Assembly: GCF_900129505.1 (NCBI RefSeq)
Contig: NZ_LT670818.1
Location: 124,001-188,000, forward strand
From: Bradyrhizobium erythrophlei
GTDB lineage: Bacteria > Pseudomonadota > Alphaproteobacteria > Rhizobiales > Xanthobacteraceae
Direction: 5' to 3'
Length of the DNA stretch: 64,000 bases
Of the stretch, positions 1 through 7,996 are shown one piece after another. Made by a program: the position numbers and the translations under genes. Every line of letters starts with the position of its first letter. Positions within the stretch are counted from its first letter, which is position 1. The notes under the pieces are model-generated. The model was not told the origin of the DNA, searched no databases, and saw nothing but the letters and a program-made list of their open reading frames with translations.

Positions 1-1383
1 TGCCGCCTGCACGAAGCTGTGCGCCGCCGTCCTCGGACTGAGCTCGCGGAAAACGAGGCTGCCGATGACGATCGCATAGAGCACCGCGAACGCCGAGATC
101 TCGGTGGCGGTGGCGAACCCGCTCTTGAAGCCCGCGAAGATCATGAAGATCAATCCGAACGACGCGATCGCTCCGCTCCACAGACCCGACATCGGAGGCC
201 GCGGTTCGGCCTCGACACGCGACACCCGGCTCTTTCCGAAGATCACCGACACCGCGATCAGGGCCAATGCCATCAGCCCTGCCGGCAGCAGGCCCGCGAC
301 GAACAGGCCGCCGATCGACAGGTTGGCGACGAATCCCAGGATGATCAGATTGATGCAGGGCGGAATGGTTTCCGCCATGACCGCGGAGGCCGCGAGCAAC
401 GCCACCGCGCTGCCCGGATTCTGCCGTGACCGGCGCGCCGCCGGGATCAGCACCGAGCCGACCGCCGCGACATCGGCCATCTTGGAACCGGAGATGCCCG
501 AAAACAGCACCATCGACGTCACCATCACGACGTTGAGGCCACCGCGCATGTGCCCCACGGCGCGCTGCAGCAGCTCGATGAGGCGAACCGACATGCCGTT
601 CGCTTCCATCAGATAGCCGACCAGAATGAAGAACGGGATCGCAAGCAGCACGAAATTGTCGATGCCGCGCGCCATCTGCTGCGCGAAGATGACGCCGGGC
701 AGCGTGCCCTCGACCCAGATGAAGGTCAGCGCCGCCAGCGCCAGCGCAAAGCCGATCGGCAATCCGCCGAACAGGGTGACGAAGAAGCCCGCCAGCATCA
801 GCGTGCCCGACGACGGTACCGAGGCTGGAGCCAGACCGTCCCACGCCAGATAAGCGCCGACGACGAGGCCCGTCGCAACCGCGCCGGCGAGTGTGTCGCG
901 GAAGGAACGCCTCAGAAGAAGATGGCCCGCAAAGACCGTCATGAACAGCGCGCCGACACCCATCGGATAGAACGTCAGTTCCAGCGGCAATCCGGAGCCC
1001 GAGGTTTGCCCGGTCGTCAGCCAGCCGAGCTTGATGGCGTTGAACGCCACATAGCCCGCGATGATGGATGTCAGCAGCGCACCGACGGCATCGACCGTGC
1101 GCCGGATGCCAGCCGGCAGCATGTCGACGAAAAATGCCACGCCGAGATTCTCGCTACGCGCCAGCGCGCTGGCGGCGCCGAAGAAGCTCGATCCGACCAT
1201 GAGGCCGCGGGCCACGTCGTCGGCCCACTCGACCGGGGCGTTGAACAGGAAGCGCAGCAGCACCGAACCGCAGACGACCAGGAGGTCAGCCGCGAGCAGG
1301 ATCGCCGCCGTTGCGTCGCTCAACAGCAGCAGGGCGGCTATGATCCGGTCGCCGCCGCGTTGTGTAGGCGCGGCGCCTAGCAT
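1..1383 (-). CDS. TRAP transporter fused permease DctQM (3' end outside window)
   Basis: Both membrane components of a TRAP (tripartite, ion-gradient-driven) uptake system lie in one polypeptide. The frame is open for 461 codons from ATG at 1383 and leaves the window before a stop. The first ~170 residues look like a DctQ small subunit: hydrophobic helices and a short FNAPVEWADD stretch typical of DctQ. After a short linker, multiple hydrophobic helices follow with DctM-like features such as LAIPFFILVG, SGSKMADVAAVGS and ETIPPCINLIILG. The gene starts 11 nt after the stop of the binding-protein gene, with a GAGGGGA ribosome site inside that gene's 3' end, so the two are co-transcribed. Fused QM permeases are a known TRAP variant. 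Substrate unknown; C4-dicarboxylates or other organic acids are typical for the family. Confidence 0.9.
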   Translation of the reverse strand, partial: MLGAAPTQRGGDRIIAALLLLSDATAAILLAADLLVVCGSVLLRFLFNAPVEWADDVARGLMVGSSFFGAASALARSENLGVAFFVDMLPAGIRRTVDAVGALLTSIIAGYVAFNAIKLGWLTTGQTSGSGLPLELTFYPMGVGALFMTVFAGHLLLRRSFRDTLAGAVATGLVVGAYLAWDGLAPASVPSSGTLMLAGFFVTLFGGLPIGFALALAALTFIWVEGTLPGVIFAQQMARGIDNFVLLAIPFFILVGYLMEANGMSVRLIELLQRAVGHMRGGLNVVMVTSMVLFSGISGSKMADVAAVGSVLIPAARRSRQNPGSAVALLAASAVMAETIPPCINLIILGFVANLSIGGLFVAGLLPAGLMALALIAVSVIFGKSRVSRVEAEPRPPMSGLWSGAIASFGLIFMIFAGFKSGFATATEISAFAVLYAIVIGSLVFRELSPRTAAHSFVQAA

Positions 1384-1394
1384 GGACGGTCCCC

Positions 1395-2426
1395 TCACGC
1401 CTGAGTCGCGCGGATCATGTCCACCACCGGCTTCGCTTCGGGGCGAGCCTTTATGAAATTGTCGGTTTGCACGGCGACGCGTTTGCGGAAGGCTTCCTTG
1501 TCGCATTCCACGATCGTAACGCCCTTGTCCGCGAGGTTCTTGAGGGCCTCCTTCTCCATTTCCAGGCCGTGCGCACGGGTATCGGCTGCCGCCTTCTGCG
1601 CGGCATCGAGGAAGCCCTCACGCTGTTTGAGATCCATGCGATTGAATGTCGCATCGCTGAAATATGTCGCCAGCGGCGAGAAATTATGCTGCGTCAGCGC
1701 ATAATGCTTGGCGCTCTCGAAGAATTTGGCGGCGAGGATGGTGGGAGGATCGTGTTCGAGCCCGTCGAGCACGCCCGCCTGCAAGGCGGTATAGATTTCA
1801 CCGAACGCCAGCGGGGTCGCGGCGGCGCCCATCAGACGCAGACACTCGGTGATGACGGGATTGGGTAGCGTCCTGATCTTGAGGCCGGCGAGATCTTCGG
1901 GACCCTTGACCGGCTTCTTCGCCAGCACGCTGCGCGAACCGAAATTATAGGCCCACGAGATGACCCGGATATTCGCTCCCTTGAGCAGCGCGTCCTCGAT
2001 CGGCTTGGCGGCGCCGGCATCAAAGGCCTTGGTCTGTTGCGGAAAACTCGAAAACAGATAGCCGAGGTCGAAGGTACCGACGAGCGGGACCAGATTGGCC
2101 GAGATCGACGAGCCCGACACCATCAGGTCGATCACTCCCAGCTTGACCGAATTGATGACGTCGATTTCCTGGCCGAGCTGGTTGTCCGGAAAGAACGTGA
2201 CTTCGACCTGCTCCCCGAGCCCGTTGGCCTTCAGATTCTTCACCAGGTTGTCGTAATAGACCCGCCCGTTGGCAAATTTCGCGTCGTTGGGAAGCGAAGA
2301 CGACAATTTCAATTTGGTCGTGGCAGCCTCGGCACGGCCGATGATGGCGGGCGCCAGGGCGAGCCAGGCGGCGGTGGCCTTCGTCGAGTTCAGGAACGCG
2401 CGACGGCTGACGCGGACGGTCTTCAT
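1395..2426 (-). CDS. TRAP transporter substrate-binding protein, DctP family
   Basis: Periplasmic solute receptor of the TRAP system, 343 aa. The N-terminus MKTVRVSRRAFLN followed by a hydrophobic stretch ending near GRAEA is a twin-arginine-type signal, so export is probably through Tat. The body has the DctP fold features: an early KLKLSSSLP strand, GQEIDVINSVKLGVIDLMV, and the conserved arginine region GLKIRTLPNPV with an ALQAGVLDGLEHD motif. I chose ATG at 2426 because a strong GGGAGGAAAT site precedes it; the frame stays open upstream but without a better start. It lies directly upstream of the fused permease in the same direction. The ligand cannot be read from the sequence. Confidence 0.92.
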   Translation of the reverse strand: MKTVRVSRRAFLNSTKATAAWLALAPAIIGRAEAATTKLKLSSSLPNDAKFANGRVYYDNLVKNLKANGLGEQVEVTFFPDNQLGQEIDVINSVKLGVIDLMVSGSSISANLVPLVGTFDLGYLFSSFPQQTKAFDAGAAKPIEDALLKGANIRVISWAYNFGSRSVLAKKPVKGPEDLAGLKIRTLPNPVITECLRLMGAAATPLAFGEIYTALQAGVLDGLEHDPPTILAAKFFESAKHYALTQHNFSPLATYFSDATFNRMDLKQREGFLDAAQKAAADTRAHGLEMEKEALKNLADKGVTIVECDKEAFRKRVAVQTDNFIKARPEAKPVVDMIRATQA

Positions 2427-2538
2427 GGTATTTCCTCCCGGGCGTGATTTTTCTTGCGCCGTATTTGCGGCTGCTGCACTTGCCCTTGTCGATAAATGTT
2501 GAACCAATCGGAAGTCGCGTGCAAGGGGCGGAATATCT

Positions 2539-3288
2539 TCACCCGACAGCCGTCAGGTGGCTTTCGTGGCCGAAATAGGCGCGTTCCAACCGCTGCGGCA
2601 AGTTTGCTTCGCCGGTGGACGCTTCGAGCACGATATGCCCCTGCACCAGCGCGTAGACGCGGTCGGCGGCAGCCAGCGCCTTTTCCAGGAGCTGCTCGAC
2701 CAGCAGCACGGCCGTGCCCTGACCGCGCAGCGTGGCGATGACGTTGAGCACGCGATCGACCAGCACCGGCGACAGGCCGGCCGACGGTTCATCGAGCATC
2801 AACAGTCGTGGGCGCCGCACCAGTCCCTGCGCGACCGTCAGCATTTGCTGCTGCCCGCCGGAAAGAGCGCCGCCGCGCTCGTGACGCTTCTCGGCGATCT
2901 CCGGAAAGAACGACAGGGCTTGGTCGACCCGCGCCGCGCGCTCGCCGCGCGGCAGGTCGTAGGCCGCCAGCAAAAGATTGTCGGTGACGGAAATCTGCGT
3001 GAACACGCGATGCCCCTCGATGACGTGCACGAGGCCGGCGCGCGCCGCCTCGCGTGGCGTGGCGTTGGTCATGTCGCGGCCGTCGAAGCGCACATGTCCG
3101 GCGTTGACCGGCAGCAATCCCGACAGCGCGCGCAGCATAGTGGTCTTGCCGGCGCCGTTTGGGCCCAACAGCGCCACGACCTCGCCGGCCGCCATCGCAA
3201 AATCGATGCCATGCAGCACGCGGATCTTGCCGTAGCCGGACTCCAGCGCGTCGACCGAGAGCAGAGGTTCAGCCGCCGAGGTAAGCAC
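2539..3288 (-). CDS. livF: Branched-chain amino acid-type ABC transporter ATP-binding protein, LivF family
   Basis: Second ATPase of a Liv-type (HAAT) ABC importer, 249 aa. Seen: Walker [10 protein letters not shown] near residue 40, signature LSGGQQQ, Walker B RLLMLDEPSAGLSP, and the short LivF-type C-terminus. The start is GTG at 3288: it follows an AAGGAGGTGG ribosome site and overlaps the end of the livM-livG fusion by 20 nt, which points to translational coupling. An upstream in-frame ATG would give an unlikely arginine/proline-rich leader. It completes a five-domain importer with the genes upstream. The Liv name describes the family; the real substrate could be another amino acid, an amide or an aromatic acid. 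Confidence 0.9.
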   Translation of the reverse strand: MLTSAAEPLLSVDALESGYGKIRVLHGIDFAMAAGEVVALLGPNGAGKTTMLRALSGLLPVNAGHVRFDGRDMTNATPREAARAGLVHVIEGHRVFTQISVTDNLLLAAYDLPRGERAARVDQALSFFPEIAEKRHERGGALSGGQQQMLTVAQGLVRRPRLLMLDEPSAGLSPVLVDRVLNVIATLRGQGTAVLLVEQLLEKALAAADRVYALVQGHIVLEASTGEANLPQRLERAYFGHESHLTAVG

Positions 3289-5068
3289 TGACCACCTCCT
3301 TGTGGACGCGAATTTCGGCGGGCGTTCCGGCGGCCAGCGTTCGGCCAAGATTGAGCACCGTGACGTGATCGCAAATCTCGAAAATCAGGTCGGCGTGGTG
3401 CTCCACCAGCAACACGCCGGTGCCGCGCCGGGCGATCGCCCTGATCAGCGCGGCCAGGCGCTCGATTTCGTCATTGGAGAGCCCGGCGGCAGGCTCGTCG
3501 AGCAGCAGGAAATCCGGCTCCAGCATCAGCGCCCGCGCGATTTCGATGAACCGCAATTCGCTGTGCTGCAGGCGATCGGCCCGGACACCAGCCAGCATCT
3601 CGAGTCCAACGACGCCAAGCAGCGTGTGGGCTTTGGCCGCGAGCATCCGTTCGTCCCGCCGGTTCCGCGGCAACGCCAGCAGCGCTTCGACGAAGGTCGC
3701 CTGTCCATCGATGGTGCCGCCGATCATGACATTCTGCAGCACGGAGGCCTCGCCGATCACGCGCGGGGTCTGGAAAGTGCGGGCAATACCGCTGTTGGCG
3801 CGCAGCAGCGGCATGCCCGGCGGCAGCACGTCTTCGCCCAGCTTCATCGTTCCGGCCTTGGCTGCGTAGTAACCCGAGATCACGTTCAAGGTCGTGGTCT
3901 TGCCGCTGCCATTGGGGCCGATCAAGCCGTGAGTCTGGCCGGGCTTGACGTCGAGATCGAGGCCGTCGATGGCGCGCACATTGCCGAAACTGAGCGCAAC
4001 GCCGCGCAGGCAGAGCGACTTGTCGCTCGCGATCTTGCCAAAGACATCGCCGAGCGCCGCGGGGCGCGGCATGATGGCGCGATTGGCGGCGAGCGGACGG
4101 CGGTTGCGAAAATCCAGCAGCGCGGCGATGCCGCCTGGCATCGCCAGCACGATCACCAGCAGCAGCACGGCGTAAAGGAACGTCGACCACGCCGCCAGCG
4201 GGGCTGCGATCTCCGGCAGGATGGTCAGGATGATGGTGCCGAGCATCGGGCCCAGGATCGAGCCGCGTCCGCCGATCAGGATCGCGATGAAGAACAGGAC
4301 CGAGAGATCGAAGGTAAAGGCATCCGGCGTGATATAGGTCTGCAGGCTCGCGAACAATCCGCCGGCGATGGCCGCCAGCGCGCCAGCGAACAGGAAGATC
4401 GCGATCAGCATGCGCGGTTTGGAAATGCCGGTGGCTTCCGCCGCCACCTCGGCATCGCGGACCGCGATCAGGGCACGGCCGAAGCGGCTGTGAGCCACAT
4501 TCGCGCTCATCCAGGTCGTGAGGCCCGCAAAAGCGATGCAGAGATAGTAATAGCCCCATGCGGTGTTGAACGGCGGGGGAAACTCCGGGCCGGCAATACC
4601 GATGCCGCCGCCGGTGACGCTCTGCCAGGCCAGCGCGATCTGCGTCACGATGGTGGCGAAGCCGAGTGTCGACATCGCGAAATAGAACGTGCGCAACCGC
4701 AACGCCGGCAAGCCGACGATGACGCCAAACAACGCGCCGACGCAGCCCGCGATCGGCAATGCCGCGAATACCGGCATCGGTGGCGCCACATTGCCGGCCA
4801 CCAGCACGCTGGTGGTATAGGCGCCGAGCGTCAACAGTGCGACATAGCCGATGGCCAGATGCCCTGCGAAGCCGACGACGAGGTTGAGGCCGGAGACCAA
4901 GACCCAATAGATGGCCGCCCGTGTACCGATCAGCGCCCAGTAGTCGTTGCTGACGAACGGCAGGATCATCGCCACCGCCAGAATGCCCAGAAACGGCGCG
5001 AGCTGCGGCAGCAATGCGCGAAAGGCACTGGTCTCGCCGGGCGCGGTGGCCGCGGTCAATGCGGTCAT
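3269..5068 (-). CDS. Fused LivM permease / LivG ATP-binding protein
   Basis: One 599-aa protein joins a LivM inner-membrane permease (residues ~1-320, about nine hydrophobic segments, with the family stretch GRALIAVRDAEVAAEATG) to a LivG ATPase (residues ~350-599). The ATPase shows Walker A GPNGSGKTT, the LivG-type segment GIARTFQTPRV, the signature-region motif LQHSELRFIEIARAL and Walker B FLLLDEPAAGLS. LivM-LivG fusions occur in many rhizobia and related bacteria. The start is either GTG 5071 or ATG 5068; both overlap the livH stop, and the ATG sits better behind the GGAGGG site. Tight overlap with livH and livF indicates one operon. Confidence 0.93.
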   Translation of the reverse strand: MTALTAATAPGETSAFRALLPQLAPFLGILAVAMILPFVSNDYWALIGTRAAIYWVLVSGLNLVVGFAGHLAIGYVALLTLGAYTTSVLVAGNVAPPMPVFAALPIAGCVGALFGVIVGLPALRLRTFYFAMSTLGFATIVTQIALAWQSVTGGGIGIAGPEFPPPFNTAWGYYYLCIAFAGLTTWMSANVAHSRFGRALIAVRDAEVAAEATGISKPRMLIAIFLFAGALAAIAGGLFASLQTYITPDAFTFDLSVLFFIAILIGGRGSILGPMLGTIILTILPEIAAPLAAWSTFLYAVLLLVIVLAMPGGIAALLDFRNRRPLAANRAIMPRPAALGDVFGKIASDKSLCLRGVALSFGNVRAIDGLDLDVKPGQTHGLIGPNGSGKTTTLNVISGYYAAKAGTMKLGEDVLPPGMPLLRANSGIARTFQTPRVIGEASVLQNVMIGGTIDGQATFVEALLALPRNRRDERMLAAKAHTLLGVVGLEMLAGVRADRLQHSELRFIEIARALMLEPDFLLLDEPAAGLSNDEIERLAALIRAIARRGTGVLLVEHHADLIFEICDHVTVLNLGRTLAAGTPAEIRVHKEVVSAYLGG

Positions 5069-5925
5069 CACACCCTCCGTGCCGTGGCCGAGCCGAAGAT
5101 GCCTTGTGGCGCCGCCAGCAGAACGACGATGAACAGCGTGAAGACGGCCACCGAGGAAAAGATGCCGCCGACCAGGAAATTCGCAGCCTGCTGGAACAGG
5201 CCGAGCGCGAGGCCTCCGATGATGGCGCCGCGGTTGTTGCCGAGACCGCCCAGCGCCACCGGCACGAAGCCGTAGAAATTCAACAGCGCACCATTGGCGA
5301 AGAACGCCAGCAGCAACTCGCCGCCGGAAAATCCGGCGATACCGCCGATCACTCCGGCCAGCGCGTAGCTGGCGACGCGCAGATTGCGCTCGGGCAGACC
5401 GAGCGCGCGCGCCGCAAAATTATCCTCCGCGATCGCCAGGAACGCGCGCCCCACGAGCGTGCGGCGATAGAGATATTCGAGACCGCCGATGGTCAGCCCA
5501 CAGGCGACGACCGGCAGCCAGAATTTCTCGTCCAATACGCCGCTGCCCCACCCGATCAGCCGCGGAAACGGCTGCGGCTCGGTGCCCCATTTGATCGCGG
5601 CCACCTGCTGGATCATCAGCGCCAGCGCCAGCGTGGAGAGGACGTAGAGATGCTGATCGAGACTCTTGAGTACTGGCCGCACGGCAACGAATTCGGTGAT
5701 GATGCCGACAACCGCGCATCCGAGCAGCGTCAGCAGAAATCCGGCGATCAGCGGCATGCCCATTTTCAACGTGAACATCGACCCGAACACGCCGCCGAGC
5801 ATCGCGAGCTGTCCGGCGGTGAAACTCATCACCCGCGAGGTCGAGAACATGGTGTTGTAGGTGACGCCCACGAGCGCGTAAATCGCGCCCGCCGCCAGAC
5901 CGGATGCGAGGATAGAGCCGAGCAT
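5068..5925 (-). CDS. livH: Branched-chain amino acid-type ABC transporter permease, LivH family
   Basis: Inner-membrane permease, 285 aa with about eight hydrophobic segments. The N-terminal stretch GLAAGAIYALVGVTYN and the motif RALGLPERNLRVASYALAG are typical of LivH, as is a C-terminal GGLGNNRGAIIGGLALGL segment. It pairs with the LivM half of the downstream fusion to form the translocation pore. It begins 21 nt after the binding-protein gene and ends in an overlap with the fusion gene, so it is the second gene of the operon. Confidence 0.93.
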   Translation of the reverse strand: MLGSILASGLAAGAIYALVGVTYNTMFSTSRVMSFTAGQLAMLGGVFGSMFTLKMGMPLIAGFLLTLLGCAVVGIITEFVAVRPVLKSLDQHLYVLSTLALALMIQQVAAIKWGTEPQPFPRLIGWGSGVLDEKFWLPVVACGLTIGGLEYLYRRTLVGRAFLAIAEDNFAARALGLPERNLRVASYALAGVIGGIAGFSGGELLLAFFANGALLNFYGFVPVALGGLGNNRGAIIGGLALGLFQQAANFLVGGIFSSVAVFTLFIVVLLAAPQGIFGSATARRV

Positions 5926-5946
5926 CTCGCGCGCGCTCCGTGACCG

Positions 5947-7143
5947 CTAGGTGTATCCGGGCGCCAGCGCGAAGGTTCCATTCTTGGCCGTAGAGGCCTC
6001 CGACATCACGATCTCGTCGGTCGGATAGCCGTTGTGCTGGGTCGGCGTGAAGGTGTAATCACCGAAATAACCGGGATATTTCGACAGCGTATTCCAGTAT
6101 TTGACGATGCCTTCGCTTTCGGTGGATCCGCTTTCCGCGACCGCCTTGGCGATCAATTCAACCGCATCGATGCCGCCTGCGATCCACCACATCAGCGTAT
6201 CGTTCATCGCGATATTGGCTTTGGCGAGCCGGTCGACCAGATCCTGCGTCTTGGCGGGCAGCTTGCCGGCGGCATCATAGCTCACGCTTTTGTAGCCGAT
6301 GGCGTAGACCTTCTTCCAGTTGTCGGGCTTCTCGACCAGGCCGGCGATTTCGCCCGAGGCAAGCGAGGGATGACCGGCAAAGGAAACATCCCAGTTCATG
6401 GCGGCGCGGGTATTGAACATCCGCGCTTCCATGCCCGTGGTGACGCTCCAGACCACGATGACTTCGGCACCGGCATTCCTGGCGCGCAGCATGTCGGGCG
6501 TCATATCGGGCTGCGTTGCATCGATTTTGGCCTGATAGACCACGTCGGCGCCATCCTTCTTGAACGCCGCCACCGATGCGCCGACGGCGGTCACGCCATA
6601 CCCCGTGGTGTCGCCAATCACGGCGATCTTCTTCACCTTCAGGACATTGAGGCAGTAGTTGCGGACGGCGTCGTCCCACTGGCTGTTTGAAGGGGCCATG
6701 CGGAACGCATTGGGAAACTTGGTGGTGTCGATCAGGCTTTCGACGACGCACGGATGGATGTCCGGCATCTTGGCGCGCGCCATGATCGGCGTGGTCGCCA
6801 GCGCCTCGCCCGAATTGACCGGGCCCCAGATCGCGTGGACCTTGGCCTGGCTGATCAGTTCCTGCGTGGCGTTTACGGCCTTGGTGGGATCGCCCTGGGT
6901 ATCGCGGGTGGTGATTTCGATCTTGCGACCCTTGACGCCGCCCGCCGAATTGATCGCGTCCGCCGCGAAAAGCACGCCGCGATTGAACCCGATGGTTGGC
7001 GCCGAGCTCGGGCCGGTCATCGCGGCAAGCCAGCCGATCTTGATCGGTTCCGACTGGGCAATGGCAGGCTTCGGAAAAGAGAATGTTGCGGCGCCCACGG
7101 CGCCAGCGCCAGCCAACAAGACGTCACGACGCGAAATGGCCAT
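5947..7143 (-). CDS. ABC transporter substrate-binding protein, Liv/HAAT family (Tat-exported)
   Basis: Periplasmic receptor for the Liv-type importer, 398 aa. The N-terminus MAISRRDVLLAGAGAVG is a twin-arginine signal ending near PAIAQSE. The mature part begins with IKIGWLAAMTGPSS, and GVLFAADAINSAGGVKGRKIE is the classic type I periplasmic-binding-protein (LivJ/LivK) opening. ATG at 7143 was chosen because GGGAGGAATCC precedes it and because it places the Tat motif at the N-terminus; the longer frame adds 42 implausible residues. It is first in the operon, so the promoter should lie just right of it. Substrate not predictable. Confidence 0.93.
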   Translation of the reverse strand: MAISRRDVLLAGAGAVGAATFSFPKPAIAQSEPIKIGWLAAMTGPSSAPTIGFNRGVLFAADAINSAGGVKGRKIEITTRDTQGDPTKAVNATQELISQAKVHAIWGPVNSGEALATTPIMARAKMPDIHPCVVESLIDTTKFPNAFRMAPSNSQWDDAVRNYCLNVLKVKKIAVIGDTTGYGVTAVGASVAAFKKDGADVVYQAKIDATQPDMTPDMLRARNAGAEVIVVWSVTTGMEARMFNTRAAMNWDVSFAGHPSLASGEIAGLVEKPDNWKKVYAIGYKSVSYDAAGKLPAKTQDLVDRLAKANIAMNDTLMWWIAGGIDAVELIAKAVAESGSTESEGIVKYWNTLSKYPGYFGDYTFTPTQHNGYPTDEIVMSEASTAKNGTFALAPGYT

Positions 7144-7340
7144 GGATTCCTCCCAATATTTACTTTTCCGGCCCCGTCGTTGCCGCGGGCGCTCGTCGCA
7201 GCCGAACTTTGGTCGGCCGGTCAAATTTGATCCTGATGCGGACGCCTTGTCCAGAGATTCTGCGCGCACCCGCTATATTGCAGCAACAGGCTCGATCGGC
7301 GCGAAATGCCGCGTCGGGAGTTGAATCGACGCCTGGTCCG

Positions 7341-7693
7341 TCAGGCGTCCGGCGGCTTCGGCCGATTCCCGATCGAGGCGCGGACTCTCGTCAGCACCTT
7401 GTCACAATAGGCATCGCGCTCGCGGTTGAAAAGCTGCTGGTGGGCGCGGAATGCCGCCACCCTGCCCTGGATTTCCTCGCGAAGTTCGGACCGGGGCGCC
7501 GGCGACGGCCGCGGCGCAGGCACGACCTCTCGTACGATCTCATCTCGATGGGCCGCGTGGCGTTTTCGATCTGGTCCACCGGCGCGAACTCGATCCTGGT
7601 TTCGGTCCGAGCCTCAGGCTTCTTGCCGGTTATCGATTGAACGAATGTCATGGTTTGCGCGATTAAAAGATCGCGCTCCCTGGTCCAACTCAT
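7341..7693 (-). pseudogene. Small conserved-looking protein gene with an apparent frameshift
   Basis: ATG at 7693 follows a clear GGAGGTG site and opens with MSWTRERDLLIAQTM, reading sensibly to about FAPVDQIE. It then continues as an arginine-rich, atypical frame. One nucleotide added near the TTTT run at 7563-7566 (AAAA on the coding strand) would join it to another frame that reads sensibly through ELREEIQGRVAAFRAHQQ to a stop at 7341, giving ~117 aa. The C-terminal half is charged and helical. I recognise no domain. Either the gene is broken by a 1-nt deletion, or the sequence has a homopolymer error. The site is not a standard -1 slippery heptamer. Confidence 0.55.
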
Positions 7694-7996
7694 CGCACAC
7701 CTCCGCCCGCGGTCATTCCAGCAAAATGCGCTACCCCGATCAAGCGGCGCTTGGGCCGGGCACATCGGGGGCTGCGCCGGCACGAATTTTTAAGGATTGA
7801 AAAAATATCTCGTGAACTTTTTGCGCCTTGTCCATGCCTAACAGAGGCACTGACGTTTGTCAGTACCCTCGCGCGGGGTCAGGGGCGATTTTGGTCGGAT
7901 ACCGTACAGGAACCCGCGCGATACCAAAGGCGTTTGATCGTTGTTTTCGGATGGATTTGGTCTTTAACTAATTGTGCGACAGGCGGGAACGTCCGT
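7694..7996. other. Divergent intergenic region upstream of the P450 gene
   Basis: About 300 nt between two divergent start codons. It holds the EcfG-like promoter listed separately and an AT-richer patch near 7790-7830. No RNA gene or repeat was seen. Confidence 0.5.
7909..7934 (+). promoter_or_regulatory. Candidate EcfG (general stress response) promoter
   Basis: GGAAC at 7909-7913, a 17-nt spacer, then CGTT at 7931-7934. This matches the alphaproteobacterial EcfG consensus (GGAAC, 16-17 nt, CGTT). A start site near 7940 would leave a ~57-nt leader before the P450 ATG at 7997. Single-site matches can be chance, so confidence is moderate. Confidence 0.5.

Noticed and set aside
7555..7575. 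Programmed -1 frameshift in the small gene at 7341-7693
   Set aside because: The A-run is only four long and does not fit the X-XXY-YYZ slippery pattern; no obvious downstream stimulator.
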